A stretch of 64,000 bases of DNA from Combretum micranthum (taxonomy: Eukaryota > Streptophyta > Magnoliopsida > Myrtales > Combretaceae), in assembly GCA_024138025.1 (NCBI GenBank), contig JAMXBD010000691.1:620001-684000 (forward strand). Direction: 5' to 3'. The notes under the pieces were generated by a model, which worked only from the letters and a program-made list of their open reading frames with translations, had not been told where the DNA came from and ran no database searches. Within the stretch, counting starts at the first letter, position 1. The number at the start of each line of letters is the position of its first letter. Below are positions 23,126 through 35,310 of this stretch, piece after piece. Made by a program: the position numbers and the translations under genes.

Positions 23126-23966
23126 GACAAAAAAAAGCATTATCCCCATTTAATCTCCAAATTATTTGCACCATGCTTGCATATAACAAAACAGAAATGC
23201 AATTACCAGCTGGATGCCATGTCTTGGCATCCAAACCTAGCATGTTCGCATAAGATCATAATCTATGGTGAAGCACACCTACTGTCTGGATGCTATATCC
23301 TAGCTTCTAGACGTTATCTCTCATGATCGGAACATTCTGCTCATGTTTGATCAAGGGGGACATCCATATGTCTTACTCTAGGACTTCTCTTTTAGTTTCA
23401 ATCAAACACTTGACTATTCCAAAATTTGTTTTGCATATAAGTTCAATTTTCTGAAAATCGCAAGTCATATTTCGCTAAGTGAAATTTGTCCTCAATTTTA
23501 ATTTGTCTTGTCTCATCAAAACTTAATGTGAATCTTTAGTTTACGAACTAAATATTGTATTATTTTAGTTAAAAAGGCAAATGATATTTCAAGTTACTTA
23601 TTATTAAAGACGTATTAATATAATTCCTAGTTTGCTTTTTATGGCCAAAATCAGAGAGTGAAAATTTTATTACATCAAAGAAGTATTTATATAAAACTGT
23701 CATGTGTTGGGTATTTGTGATAAAGGATAAGAAAGACTATTGAGCAATTCAACCATACTAGCCTACATTTTTCATTTTATTATTTTGACAACATAATAAA
23801 TAATCATTACTACAATAAAAAAATTGTTACACAAAGAAAGTTAGTAAGAACAGAAATAAAATATTATGGTAGCAACCATTCATTTTTCAAGGATTTGCAA
23901 GTTATTAGGTAAGAAGGAAATTATCTCATCACAATGAATATGATAATAAAGGTTGAATAAATTAAT

Positions 23967-24215
23967 GGGTTAATGACTCAAATACTACCTGAACTTTGGT
24001 TAAAAGAGTAATTTACTACTTGAAATAACATTTTGAAGACATAATGGCTACCTGGCCTAACTTTGTTAATTCTATCATCTTATGTGTCATAACCATCCAA
24101 TCTTTAACTAACACATGGCATTTTCTATATGAAAAAAAAAACCCAGGACATATTTTCAACTTAATTTTGTTGGACACATAATTTTTTTGAAAAATACAAA
24201 ATATAATCTAGGTTA
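23967..24215. repeat. Left terminal inverted repeat of the MULE-like element
   Basis: Opens gggttaatgactcaaatac. Its inverted partner is the right end at about 26450-26700. The inner limit is approximate. Confidence 0.75.
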
Positions 24216-24351
24216 AAACATTAAAACTCCTCTAAAATCTACAAAGAATAAAAATCACGGTTTACTAGAACACAACCCAGATCCAACCCTAAATTAAACT
24301 TGAAACCTTAAATTGATCAAACAACAATTTTATTCTACAAAGAATAAAATC

Positions 24352-24436
24352 CCCTCCAATTCCATCATCTGTTGATCTGAAAACAAATATCTTTCCCTGA
24401 ACATCTTCTCCATTCTCTCCTTGCCCCATCTCAATT
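24352..24436 (-). pseudogene. Captured coding fragment, 3' part
   Basis: The minus strand reads RWGKERMEKMFRERYLFSD and then QQMMELEG. This joins in frame to the end of the fragment at 26048-26302 if the solo LTR and one target duplication are ignored. It continues the charged, coiled-coil-like pattern. A stop follows about ten codons later. Confidence 0.55.
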
Positions 24437-26047
24437 TGTAATATATGAATAATTAATCTATAATGAAGGGAATGGTTGTAATATAATGTTGTTTAAGAGG
24501 GCATTTTTGTCCTTGAGCAGACGGATTTGGACTCGAGGGAATTATTCACAAAGAACTAGAAGAGGAGGAGCTAGGTCAGCTATAAGCCACTAGCCTAGAG
24601 AGGGAAGGCCGCCGACCTTGGCTTAAAAGTTGCCGGCATAAAATTTAAAGGCCGCCTGTGTATGGCCAACGTTGGATGTCGACTTTTCAATCTTCAACTT
24701 TTAAGCGGCCCCTGAGTTACCAGCTTTATACTAGCCTTCTTGTGCACGTGTTTCCCTAGTTTCCTAATCTATTCTTTGTCCCTTAAAGGTCCATAAATAG
24801 ATCCTTAAGTTCTTGGAACCCTAAGTGCTCTCAAGAACAAAACCTAGGTAATACTGATTCTATTCTTTTTCCTTTAGTAGTCCTCTAAGTTTATGTATTG
24901 TTTTTTAAGGAAATCAAGATTTTGAGGAGTGTGAAGAAACCTTAAGTTTGATTTGAAGTTTTGTGTTGTTGCTATTCAAGGAGGAAGGTGAGATTATCTT
25001 GGCATTTTGTCATTCTTAGGATTAGATGATTGTAGGAATATGTTTTTCTATGTGGTTTTAGTTTTGAGAATAGTTATTATTTGTGTTCAGGTGATTTTGT
25101 TGATTTTGGTTTCTTTCTCTCAAAGCGAATTCAGGTATGACCTTATCATGTTTGTTGATTGTGTTTGTATTGTAAAATGACCTGATAAAATTTGACTTTA
25201 ATTGAATCATTCGTTGCTTATGATTGGCTGCGGTTAGTAAAGACTAAGCAGACTATGATACTAACATTGGCAACTAATGGCCTTTATATGACGTTATCTT
25301 GAGTAGAGTTGCACCTAGAGATGATTCCAGTAGTTTAGGAGTAGTGTGAGTACGATAACCTAGGTATGTGGGAGATTCCCAATACCATATATGTATACAT
25401 TACCTTTTTTCTATATTGGTTATTTTTAGGGAGTCTTAAGATACTCCAAGTCTAGGATTAGTGTACAATGGTTCTGAACTATGTTGTGCGCTAGCTAATT
25501 AAAGATAATAAATTGTGTTTGCTACATTAGTTATTAAGTTGTATGCGGCATTGCTTATCGCTTGTTCATGTGCATGTGTTTTCGATTTGACATACTATGC
25601 ATTTTCGCTCATTCTTTTTATCTTTTTCAGGAACAGGTGAAGATCCAATAGTGTATGATTCATCGGGCTATGATGTATCTGTGGACTATGGGGAGAGCGA
25701 TAGTGGATCGAATTATCCTGTTGATATTTAGATTGTTTAGATCGGAGATAATGGTTTGGAAAGAACATATGATGTTTTGTTTAGCTTTTGAGATTTATTT
25801 TATGTTTAAGGATTTTCTTATGATGTTTTAAGTTGGTTTTTAGTTCATGCTAATAGATGATGTAAGGAAGTTTTATTTTTCTTAAGTATTAATGTTATCT
25901 TATTGAGAGCAATTAGTGATATATGATGTATATATGTGGATTAGAGGAATTTTATAGCCTTAGTATATCCATCTCTGTTAAGGACACATGGCATCTCTGT
26001 TAAGGACACGTGGTGGTTTGATAACGTCTATAGGTTAAAGCGTTACA
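24437..26047 (+). mobile_element. Solo LTR A (gypsy family with TGTAA...TTACA ends)
   Basis: Opens tgtaatatatg and closes gcgttaca. The flanks caatt (24432-24436) and caatc (26048-26052) are a 5-bp duplication with one change. U3 carries GC-rich words (ggccgccgacc, gttgccggc) near 24600-24720, and a TATA-like ataaatag sits at about 24795. Near the 3' side a pyrimidine tract ending tttttcag (25623-25631) is followed by a short frame, GEDPIVYDSSGYDVSVDYGE onward to a stop near 25730, that is conserved in the related LTRs at 35311 and 45441. Confidence 0.85.
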
Positions 26048-26302
26048 CAATCTCTCCAGCTTCTTCCTCACAGCACTTAGCTCTTCAATAAGAGAGACAT
26101 CAAAGGACTCTACCTTCACTAGAGTAGCATACATTGAACAATTCTCCTTGCCCCTATCATCATTGTTTGATGTGGTGTAAGGCTTTTGTTGCTTTAGTTT
26201 GATGTTTTGTAGGTTGCCATCAATGGGTAGATTAGATGGATAATTCTTGGGTCTAGGCTTGGCGTATGTAGTGATCGGAGAGAGCAGCAGAAGGATTTCC
26301 AT
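26048..26302 (-). pseudogene. Captured coding fragment, 5' part
   Basis: ATG at 26302. The frame has a short hydrophobic start, a basic Pro-rich segment (TYAKPRPKNYPSNLPIDGN), a Lys/Gln-rich stretch, and a heptad-like charged end (LIEELSAVRKKLERL) that runs into the solo LTR. Codon use is ordinary for a coding exon and there is no stop up to the LTR. It lies wholly inside the MULE-like element, so capture of a host exon is the natural reading. I do not recognise the parent gene with certainty; the charged end recalls coiled-coil segments of nuclear proteins. The frame continues 15 codons into the LTR by chance. Confidence 0.6.
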
Positions 26303-26449
26303 GGATGATGATGATGATGAGATGAAGTTTAGTATATTAAATTTCTATAGGAGTTTGGTTTAGATTCTCAAATTATTGTTGATTAGCTTAGGGTTTTAAC
26401 TTCATTTTGGGTTTAAATTTAGGATAATGTTTACTTTTTTTCTTTGAAA

Positions 26450-26700
26450 AAAAAATACTAGTCCAGCAATTTTTAAGAGGAAAATATGTTGTGGGTTTTT
26501 TTCATGGGAAATACTACGTGCCAATCAAAGATTCGGCAGTTATGACATGTAGGATGATAGAATTAATAGAGATAAGCCAGCCAGGTATTGATTGTGTCCT
26601 CGAAAAGTTTTGTTTTAGGTAGTAAATCGATCTTTTAAAAGTTCAAGTAGTAAATTTTTCTTTTGAGCAAAATTCATGTAGTATTTGAGTTAATTAACCC
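26450..26700. repeat. Right terminal inverted repeat of the MULE-like element
   Basis: The reverse complement opens gggttaattaactcaaatac, matching the left end; the inner limit is approximate. Confidence 0.75.
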
Positions 26701-29352
26701 TAAATTAATTAAGAGAAACCACGAGGAGGGGAAAAAAAGGCAAATTTAAGACTATGTGCAATGATAGGGGATAATTTAGGCTTGAAATGCCAATTTCCCC
26801 CTGTAATTATTTTTATATCAGGATTATTTATTTTTTTTTCATAACAATATTATGACAAAGTATGTATATAAAATTGTTATGAGTTGGTCAACTACACTAG
26901 AGAATATGAGAATGGTATTAAGCTATTTTGCCATTTACTGCTAACTTAAATTTTTTGTTCAATTATTTTGACAACATCTTAAATGATCATCACTAAAATA
27001 AAATTTGTCATATGGTAAATGTTAGTAATAATAAGAATAAATCATTATGGTGGCAATGATTCATATTTCAAGCCATTTCAATATTTCTTTTTCTTTCTTC
27101 ATTCAATTATGCATATAGTTCAATCCACTTTATGTCTTATGATAAAATTTCTACCGATATTAACAAATTCAAATTTTTAGATGCAATGCAATGCGCAACT
27201 ACTGGTATATACTAAGCGAATACTCTCTCAATTTGGAACTGAAAAGTAAAACAGTATTTAAATAATAAAAAATTTCTTTTTTGTCCTTTTGTCGATAAAG
27301 ATGAATCTTTTTTTAAACGAATGTAGTTCAACCATTACAAATCAAATCTGCAGCTCACAGCCTGCTAAGAAAATCCAAAAAAGAAGTATAAAAGTTTAAA
27401 GGTAAACCCATCTTTCCTTGAGGAGCTAACCAATGAGCACAACTATTTGCCTCTCTCTTTATTTGCTTAAAACTGATATTAAGAAAATAAGTAGATAGAT
27501 CAATGATCGTCTTCACTGCAGGTAGAGTACTCTAAAGGCAAGATTCTGTTTTAGAGACAGCTTAAAGCACAACTGAACAATTTATCTCTATGATGATGTT
27601 AAACCATCCTTTTTTGTTTGCTAAAAGATGTCCTTCAAAAATAGCAACAGCTTTAGACATTTCTACATAATCTGCATGGCATGGTTTTGCGATAACATGA
27701 AGTAAATGACCATTAGAATTTCTTGCAATAATGCCAACTCCCGCTTTTGTTCGATCAACAACAAAAGCTCCATCACGGTTTAATTTTATTACTCCTTCTG
27801 GTGGAGGGCTTCAAAACTTGCAATCAATCTTGTTGCCAACTCCTTCTGTTTATAATAAAAGTAAAACAATTGTTTTACTTATGATGAGGGGTTACTTTGG
27901 CATAATATTCAAACCCTATACTTTCCATACTTTCTTATCTACTATGATTGATGAAGATAGTCTAGAAGAGACTGAAGAAGATGTCTTGGCTATCAACTGC
28001 TTATAGCCTAATCTAACTGAGTACTGACCATTTCTAGTGTTAGGCCAAATGATCCTATCTTCTAAGTTCGAAAAGAAACATGGTAAGGACTCAATAGCCT
28101 ACTGCTCAACATTGTAGATAATAGGTGTGATGCTATTCAAATGCCATTTTATCTCCATTATCTTCTCTAATTATATTAACTCTCAAGTCAGCCATTCTTC
28201 CAACCATGTATTTTCCTACCTAGTAGCTAGGATCTTGGAAATGATTTTATAAGAAAAATTACACAAGGTAATAGGCCAGAATTGGGTTACTTCTCTTAGA
28301 AATTGAGACTTAAGTATAAGAACAATATCAAATTCATTAACAAGAGAAAGGAAAATACATGGTTGGAAGAAAATTCTGACCGTCTCAATGATGTAAGATC
28401 GGATTGAGTGCTATTGAGTTCGATAGAACAAGTCACTAAAATCATCTGAGCCAAGTGTTTTGGCGGCTCCCAACTGAAAAACAGCTTGTTTTATATCTTA
28501 TGTTATATTACAAATTAAGGCCTCATTTTGTTCCACAATTACCCTTTGGTTGGATATGATCCAGCACCACATCCATATCCCTACTATTACTGGAAGAGAA
28601 AAGCTAATGGTAAAATCTAAGGAATTCTCTTGCTATGTCCTCTTCATTATTTAGCCATGTTCCGCAACCATCTTTGATAGAAAAAGATTTTATTCCTCGC
28701 CCCTCCTATCGATAGTAGTGTAATGGGAAAATTTGGTGTTTCTATCACCCCACTCAAGCCAATTCAATTGGGAACGTTGATTCTAGCAAATTTCTTCTTA
28801 ACGAGTCAAATCATCTAGTCCCCTTTGAATTTTTCTTTCTATTCGAATATCTGCTTCACATGTCTCTTTATTCTGCCACTGGCGCAATTGTTGCTCCGAT
28901 TCTTCAAATCTTATTTTTACCTTTCCACCGTTTGCTTTTTGCTATCGTATAAAATTACTTCTGCACAAAACTCCTTATTTAAATCTAGCTAATTTGGCTG
29001 GCTTTCTCTCGTCTCCCAACTTCTTTCTATGACCTTATCATAACCATTTTACTATCTCCACTTCACCTCATACCGAAAAATTCGTGGCCATTTTTTATCT
29101 CTCTTTTTCATCTCAATTAACAAAGTGGAATGATTCTAGCTGCTAGCCAACAAGTGAGAAATTTGTGTTGATGCAAAAAGTTGCAGCCATCCTAGGTTAA
29201 TCAAACCCAATCTAATCTTTCTCTTACCAAAGCATTACCTTCATGACGATTGCTCCATGCAAATTTATATCCATTGAAACCAATATCCATCAAGAGACAA
29301 TCTAAAATCATTTCATTAAAAGCTTCCATCTGACGAGATAATGTTGAATTTA

Positions 29353-29397
<45 letters not shown>
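29353..29397. repeat. (TTA)n microsatellite
   Basis: About fifteen uninterrupted att/tta triplets. A shorter TAA run lies at 29525-29542. Confidence 0.95.
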
Positions 29398-29398
<1 letters not shown>

Positions 29399-29399
29399 A

Positions 29400-30120
29400 T
29401 ACTTGCCTTGTGTAAATATACTAGTAAAATTTTGTCACATAATAAAAAATGGGTACTGATCCGTAATCCTGTACCTATGTACATCATATTTATTAACACG
29501 TTATGTTATTTGTGATACCTATTTAATAATAATAATAATAATGATAAAAAAGAATTATGGAAGCATGCTATTGCCTGTTGGTGGGGATGGTAAACTTGTT
29601 GGGACATGAGAAATTTGGCAATATGTGTATTTATGGCTTTGTCCTTTTTACAGTTGGACTTAGAATAGGGTGGTTAGGATATTTATTGCCAAGTCTATGC
29701 ATGTGTTGAAAAAATTTCTTGCCTTTTGTCTTCCTTGCTAGTTGCTACATGTTGTTTGACGGATTCAATTATATATATGACTTGTCTTGGTCCATACCCT
29801 ACATTTTGAATTTTGTCTGCTGGATTGCTTGTGGTGATACCCTAAAATTGCCGCTTAATTATTGCACCAGCAATTTCGATGTAGTCTTCAGATTGTTCCA
29901 AGGAATATGACTAATCTAGAAGCAAGCTTCCCAATGCAAATGCAGCTGTCTCTTCTTGGGCCATGTTCTTTACTTTGGCCAATTGATCTTGTAATTAATG
30001 GAATTGTATTGTGCATATTCCTTGGAGCATATTCCATAAGCTTTGGTGTAACCTCTCATGGTTTTGGTTCTTATAATTTTGAGTCCTTTTCTTAGTCATC
30101 CTAAAAACTAACTCAAGTCA
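29400..30120. other. Unclassified segment inside the LINE
   Basis: Separates two blocks of LINE endonuclease coding. It starts with the TTA microsatellite and contains short frames I cannot assign. The 15-base word ataatgttgaattta (29337-29351) recurs inverted at about 30124-30138, at the other side of the segment. It may be an inserted element or replaced sequence. Confidence 0.4.
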
Positions 30121-30353
30121 TTCTAAATTCAACATTATACACTCTACCATAAAGTCAAGCCACCCCCTGTACCTCTAGGCTCTACATAAAAACCTTCATC
30201 AAAATGCAATCACTTCTATTATTTATCAACAAAATTATTTTTGTTCCTTGTCTCAATTAAGATAACAAGTTTTAGCCTTCCTGAGTTGATAATTCGTTGT
30301 AGAACTATCGAGGGTCGATCTAGCCCCCGATATTTCCAGGATAAACTGATCAT

Positions 30354-31248
30354 GGCAATAGTATGGTTAATTTTGGCCAACCACCATAGCCTTTAACAAA
30401 GATTTTTTCGATTTCTTTAATGTTAACTTCAACCAAATGCTTCTTACTATAATTTACTTTGAATTTCTGTACTCTTTTGTCATCTTCTTACTGTTATCTT
30501 TCTTCCCTAAACTACATGTTCCTCCTCTTCTACTGATTCCATTCCCTTCTTAGTTGGATATTCTATATCCTCAATAAATTGAACCTTTCTTGTCTCTTTT
30601 GATAGATAGTTTACTAAGAGCCTTCTTAATAGGAGGGGTAATACATGTAGATGGGTTTTGAGAGGGATGGTTTGTGATTTCCTGTGATATGTGAGGTGGA
30701 TTATTGATAAGGACATGGATTTGTGTGGTGTTCTTATCTGGACTTGTTGGTTCTTCAACGAAGTGCTAATGAGTAGGGTTAATCAAAGAAAGAAAAAGGG
30801 CATTTGGGTAAGGAGAGGCTTGGGGTATCATGACAAGGGTATGAGAAGTTTGGATTGTTGTGGAGAATGGGTCAGTTGTGTATGTTTGATAGCTGGCTAT
30901 TGGGTGTTTTTGCTAGTATGGGCTAGGCCTAGTGCTAAAAATTTTGGGACCGAAGTCTGCTATGTAGCTTTGTTTTGAGTACATGATGAAACATAGACTT
31001 ACTCTTGGACAGAAAAATTAACACGTTCTTTTGAGCTGTTTCTGGCCTTAAAAACATCTACATCTTCTCTTCCCCTTTTGATTTTGAAGAAATAGGAAAG
31101 GAATCCGTATATGTCACGTTGCCTGTAGGCCTTGAATCGTTCCCTTGATTTTTTTTCCATGTTAATGGATAATTCCTTTTGTATTGTATCAGGCTTTGGT
31201 CTTCCCTCCTTTATAAATATTTCCTTTTCAAAGCTTTGTCACTCTCTA
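30354..31248. other. Region upstream of the LINE ORF2
   Basis: This is where ORF1 of the LINE would be expected on the minus strand. A weak gag-like frame (30507-30758) ends EEEEHVV, and a DFGPKIF-like motif near 30945 recalls the YGPW motif of plant LINE ORF1, but neither is convincing. Nothing else was seen. Confidence 0.3.
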
Positions 31249-32350
31249 CTAGAGGTAGGCATGGATCGATTTTTCTTAAAAAAAAAAAAAAATCAAACCA
31301 TAATTTATAGTTTGGATCTTTTCTCCTATCAAACCAAATCATTAAATAATAGTTTGATTCGGATTATATTTTTTTCAAACCATTATATAACGGTTTGGTT
31401 TGATTTGGATTATGGATTGAAAATTTATACAGTAATAAATTTGTTTTATCTATTGGCATGGGGTAAACAACAAACATGAAGGCTAATGCTAGATTCGTGT
31501 TAGTTTCTTCATGGAGGAGCTCAGCTGCTCAAAAGTCTAAAACTTCGCTCTTCAAGTATTGTAAATTAAACTAGCACAACAATCTGGTCAAATGGCAATG
31601 CAAAAGATGTATCCTATGGGCTACCATGAAACCAAGCAAAGAATGCAAGAAAAGAGGGTACTTATTACAAAAACCCATAACAAAGCTTGAACTTCATATT
31701 GTTACAGCTAAATATCACATTCTAGAGGGGATACTTAAAAAAAAAAAAAAAAAAACATTCATGATCAGAAAACGTAAATCTCAAACTAATCACAAAACCA
31801 ATATTTTAAATTTGGTTTTTGTTCATGGTTTCTAGGGGCTTGAATAACTAAAGATCATTCCAAAGGGCAACCATTAATGGACCGTAGAGTTAATGATGTC
31901 TTGTATAATGGCTTAAATCGACACATAAATAATAACATTAAAGTAAAATTACACATTCTTTACCTTAAATCAACCCTATATTAAAACCTTAATTGATTTC
32001 AACAAAAAAATGTACAAATCAAAGATCACTTTTCATCTACCAAGACTAACTTACCATGAAACCAAACAGAGAGAGAGAGTGTGTGTGTGTGCGAGAGCAA
32101 TTAAGTGTGGGAGACAGAGTGAGAGGCTAAGTGTAAAGACTAGGGATACAAGAGAGGGAGGCTTTACTTTTCTTTAGGTTTAGAATTTTTTTTATGTAAT
32201 CTAAATAGTTTGGTTCAAATTTCCTTCCAAACCAAACTGTAATCCATTAGAGGGACTCAATTTGAACCGTTTACGAAAAAAACTGTAAATTTGATTCAAT
32301 TCGATTTGTAGTTTGGTTTGGTTTGATTTGGACCTTTTTTGGCCCACCCT
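31249..32350. mobile_element. Possible non-autonomous DNA element
   Basis: Starts gaggtaggcatgg, and the right end read in reverse starts agggtgggcc. Both ends are followed by repeated tttggtttgatttgg-type words typical of a common plant MITE class. An A15 run and GA/GT microsatellites lie inside. I found no clean target duplication. Confidence 0.35.
32066..32097. repeat. (GA)n(GT)n microsatellite
   Basis: A run of gagaga followed by gtgtgtgtgtg. Confidence 0.9.
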
Positions 32351-32404
32351 TACCCTTTGCTTGCCAATTCATCGTATTATCATTCTAATACCTCCGGACT
32401 CTAA

Positions 32405-32735
32405 CTTCAACTTCTTAATTGTTATTGTTATTTCATTATTACCATTACAACTACTATATAAACAAGATAGTCATTATTTTAGTCACAACTCTTTTCCAGT
32501 TGATGTCTTATAATAAAATTTCTTTTAATATTAACATTTAAATTTTCACACGCAACACAATTCGCCATTATCAATATATATATTAAGCAAATATTCCCTC
32601 AATTTGGAACTAAAAGGTAAAACAATATTTAAATAAAGAAAAACTTTTTTAATTGTTATTGTATTTTCACTATTACCATTGCAACTTCTATATAAATAAG
32701 GCAGTCATTATTTCAGTAACAATTCCTCTCTCTCT
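32405..32735. repeat. Local direct repeat of about 80 bp
   Basis: 32410-32490 (taattgttattgttattt ... tagtcattattttagt) recurs at about 32651-32722 (taattgttattgtatttt ... cagtcattatttcagt). Confidence 0.6.
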
Positions 32736-32749
32736 CTCTCTCTCTCTCT
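32727..32749. repeat. (CT)n microsatellite
   Basis: About eleven uninterrupted ct dinucleotides. Confidence 0.95.
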
Positions 32750-33589
32750 AATAGAATTTACCCTTTTCTAAGCAAATATAAGGAATTTTTTTCCTTCTCA
32801 AATTAGTTGATATTTATATGCAGTTATTTAATAATTGCATTATTTTCTAAGTTTTATCATGTAAAATTTAATTTCCATACACACATCTTGGATTCAGGTC
32901 TACTAGTAATTATTTAAGCACATGTATTTTGGTGCATTACTTTTTACTCTGTGCTTTGTATAGGAGAATGGGAGTGATTATAGAAGGAAGGAAATGAGAG
33001 AGATTAAATTTCATCATCTTATTTGTTTGGAAAGGGAAGATAAAAGAAAGGAAAAAATGGATGGAATATTTTTTTTTGGGTCCCAACATTTTCTTTTCCT
33101 CCAAAATAGAAGAAATTAGGAGGGAAAAGGCAGCATTTTTTTTAAATTACTATTATATCCTTTTATTTTTTTAGTTAATTATTATCTTGTAAGAGCATAT
33201 AAGTAATTTACCATTATATCTTATTGTTCATTTTTAATAATTAATATTCTTTTTTCCCCTTCATTATTTAAACATACGGAAGGATTCAAATCCTTCAATA
33301 ATTATTCGGCCAAAAAGAAAAAACTCCAATAATTCCTCTTCTTCGTTTTTTTTGCTTTTATAGTCTTTCATTTGTAATTCACTTCATCATGCCAAACAAA
33401 CAAAGTGGTAGTTTTTTATATTTCACGAATTAAAAAGAAAATAAAAAAAAATTGAAAGTAAACACATTCTTTTATGCATATGAAACACTTTCTAAATAAT
33501 TTCTACCTTTTGCACAATTTAATAAAACTCAACACGAGTCTTCAAATTCATAGAATTCTGCTCTTATATTTTAAAAGTTGATATTGCTT
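32750..33589. other. AT-rich intergenic sequence
   Basis: No reading frame, terminal repeat or known motif stood out. Confidence 0.4.
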
Positions 33590-35010
33590 TTAAACAACGC
33601 ATCATTGAATTGAATATATATTTATATAATTATATTATTAAATACGTTGTTATTCCAACATTGACCAAATATATATTATTAATATATTATGGTCGGATTG
33701 TACGTAATTTTAAGGAAAGTGCCGTCTAAAACCATGTTCCATTCCTCGTGAGAACTAGTAACAACCTTAGGCAAAATTTCAAGTCATCCCACTCACCGCA
33801 GACGTTGAATTTTCTTTCACTGGCCAAAAGCCGCCTTGAATATTATTATCCATAGACTGATGCTACCGTCTTTGCACTCATTGACCACGTGTAATAAGCT
33901 ATATCTTGTTTTCAATATTTTTGCCATAGTGAGTCCGAAAAAGCTTTTGAGGAATATATGTGGAAATATTCAAAGTAAGTTCAGCTATTAGAATGGAATA
34001 AAGTTGAAAAAAATAGTAATTTTTTATTTTATAATTAGGGATATTTTTAAAATAAAATATATTTTTTGGTTAGAAATATTTATTTTTTCAGTAAATGAAA
34101 GAAATGAAGATTTTTTATTTATCTCACATTACATTAAATATATATTTTTTTGATAAAATTTTTTATAAATCAAATAAATGAATAGATATTTCACAATAAT
34201 AAAATTAGAATATTGATTTGATTTCCTTCAATCAAACATGTTATGAGATTTGATATTTCAACATAGTCCGGTCAAACGCCCAAAAAAGTATGGAAACTTG
34301 CACGAACCTGTCAGGGACCGTATCACCACTAATACATTTTAATTATTTATAAAAATATTGTTATAAAAAAAACTTAATGGATCCGATTATGAATGGAATA
34401 GACTTAAACGGTTAATGACACGATGGGACTAGTCCTATTATAGCTGTCATGGCGCGTAGAATTTTTCCGAAGGCATTGCCAACATCAGTTCGCTTTCAGA
34501 TTTACTAGTCCAAAAAAGCTTTTCGGAAAATACAAGGAAGTATGGAACTACTTGAGCGTTGATATTTTAACAAAACCAACCCATTCTTATTGGTTTTATC
34601 AAATCATGCTATATTAGCAACAATGTCATATGAGTTTATTAGCTGCATAATATTAACATTATTATGACATTTGTCAGTATTTTTTTTTAAGTCAATCACA
34701 AAATTACCATTATTACTATCATATATAGAAATATTTTTTATATTTATCAATAGATACGATTCTCTAAATATACTTCCTTTCAATTTTTCTCAATTTATAA
34801 ATCAATTTAGAATGTTTACAGTTTTTAAAATATCTTGTGGTAAAATTGTGACGCCATTTTTTGCCCCTTACAATCTCAAGTATTTATGACACATAACTAC
34901 TTTTTAAGAGGATAAATTGGAAAAAAAATCCAAAGAAAGTAAATTTAACAAATCTATTTTTATCATTACTCCCTCACACATGAAAAGATTCATTAAACTC
35001 AATATGTCAC
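33590..35010. repeat. Dispersed duplicate R2
   Basis: 33765-33900 resembles 39215-39310 plus 39480-39520 (caaccttaggcaaaat versus caaccttcaggcaaaat; ctggccaaaagc versus ttggccaaaagc). 34250-34500 has short matches to 4850-4910, and 34865-34900 resembles 39845-39880. The matches are diverged and broken by indels. Confidence 0.4.
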
Positions 35011-35310
35011 GTGAAATAACTAGTGACATATAAATATTGGTAAAATCTTATAATATAGGTGGTTTTATAAAAACTATGCACTATTCTCACCATTTGTTTA
35101 AAACATATTCATTCTTGTATATCACTCACCTGACTACTTAGCATACCAATTTATCATTATTTTTTCCCTTGACACACACTTTGTAAGCTTCCTTCCTTTC
35201 TTTTCTTATTTTATATTGTTTTTTGGGGTTTTAGTGAAAGGGAACAAAGTCCATTTCTTATAATAATAATTTTTATCATCTTAATTTCTAACCTTCTCTA
35301 ATATGAAGTT

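Larger units (their letters stand above)
23967..26700. mobile_element. MULE-like element with long inverted ends (candidate Pack-MULE)
   Basis: Flanked by 9-bp duplications taaattaat at 23958-23966 and 26701-26709. The terminal inverted repeats start gggttaat and can be followed for about 250 bp with substitutions (for example actcaaatactac and tttactacttga at both ends). The long ends and 9-bp duplication fit a Mutator-like element. No transposase is present. Inside is a coding fragment on the minus strand, itself split by a solo LTR (24437-26047). Without that LTR the element would be about 1.1 kb. Confidence 0.8.
22325..27350. repeat. Tandem segmental duplication, unit 2 (interrupted)
   Basis: Matches unit 1 from 22325 to about 23905 and again from about 26720 to 27350. 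Between them lies a MULE-like element with its target duplication plus a short flank. Part of the right end (27130-27280) also resembles 32510-32650. Confidence 0.7.
27360..30353 (-). pseudogene. L1-type LINE ORF2 remnant
   Basis: On the minus strand the endonuclease start is at 30353 (MISLSWKYRGLDRPSIVLQR). VEPRGTGGGLTLW-like text follows across a frameshift near 30170. After an unrelated interval (29400-30120) it resumes with RQMEAFNEMILDCLLMDIGF and YKFAWSNRHEGNALVRERLD near 29230-29330. RT text is at about 28255 (YKIISKILAT). The C-terminal RNase H (KLNRDGAFVVDRTKAGVGII, AKPCHADYVEMSKAVAIFEG near 27620-27790) ends near 27365. Many stops and frameshifts are present, and the YADD-containing palm is not recognisable. 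Confidence 0.75.

Noticed and set aside
22870..23253. 127-codon plus-strand frame
   Set aside because: Runs across the LINE 3' UTR and tail; conserved in the duplicate only as DNA, without frame conservation.
24437..26047. LTR A considered as a captured host gene of the MULE-like element
   Set aside because: It has its own TG/CA ends and 5-bp duplication, and two sister copies elsewhere in the window outside any MULE.
29353..29397. TTA run considered as a CRISPR-like or functional array
   Set aside because: Simple triplet microsatellite without spacers.
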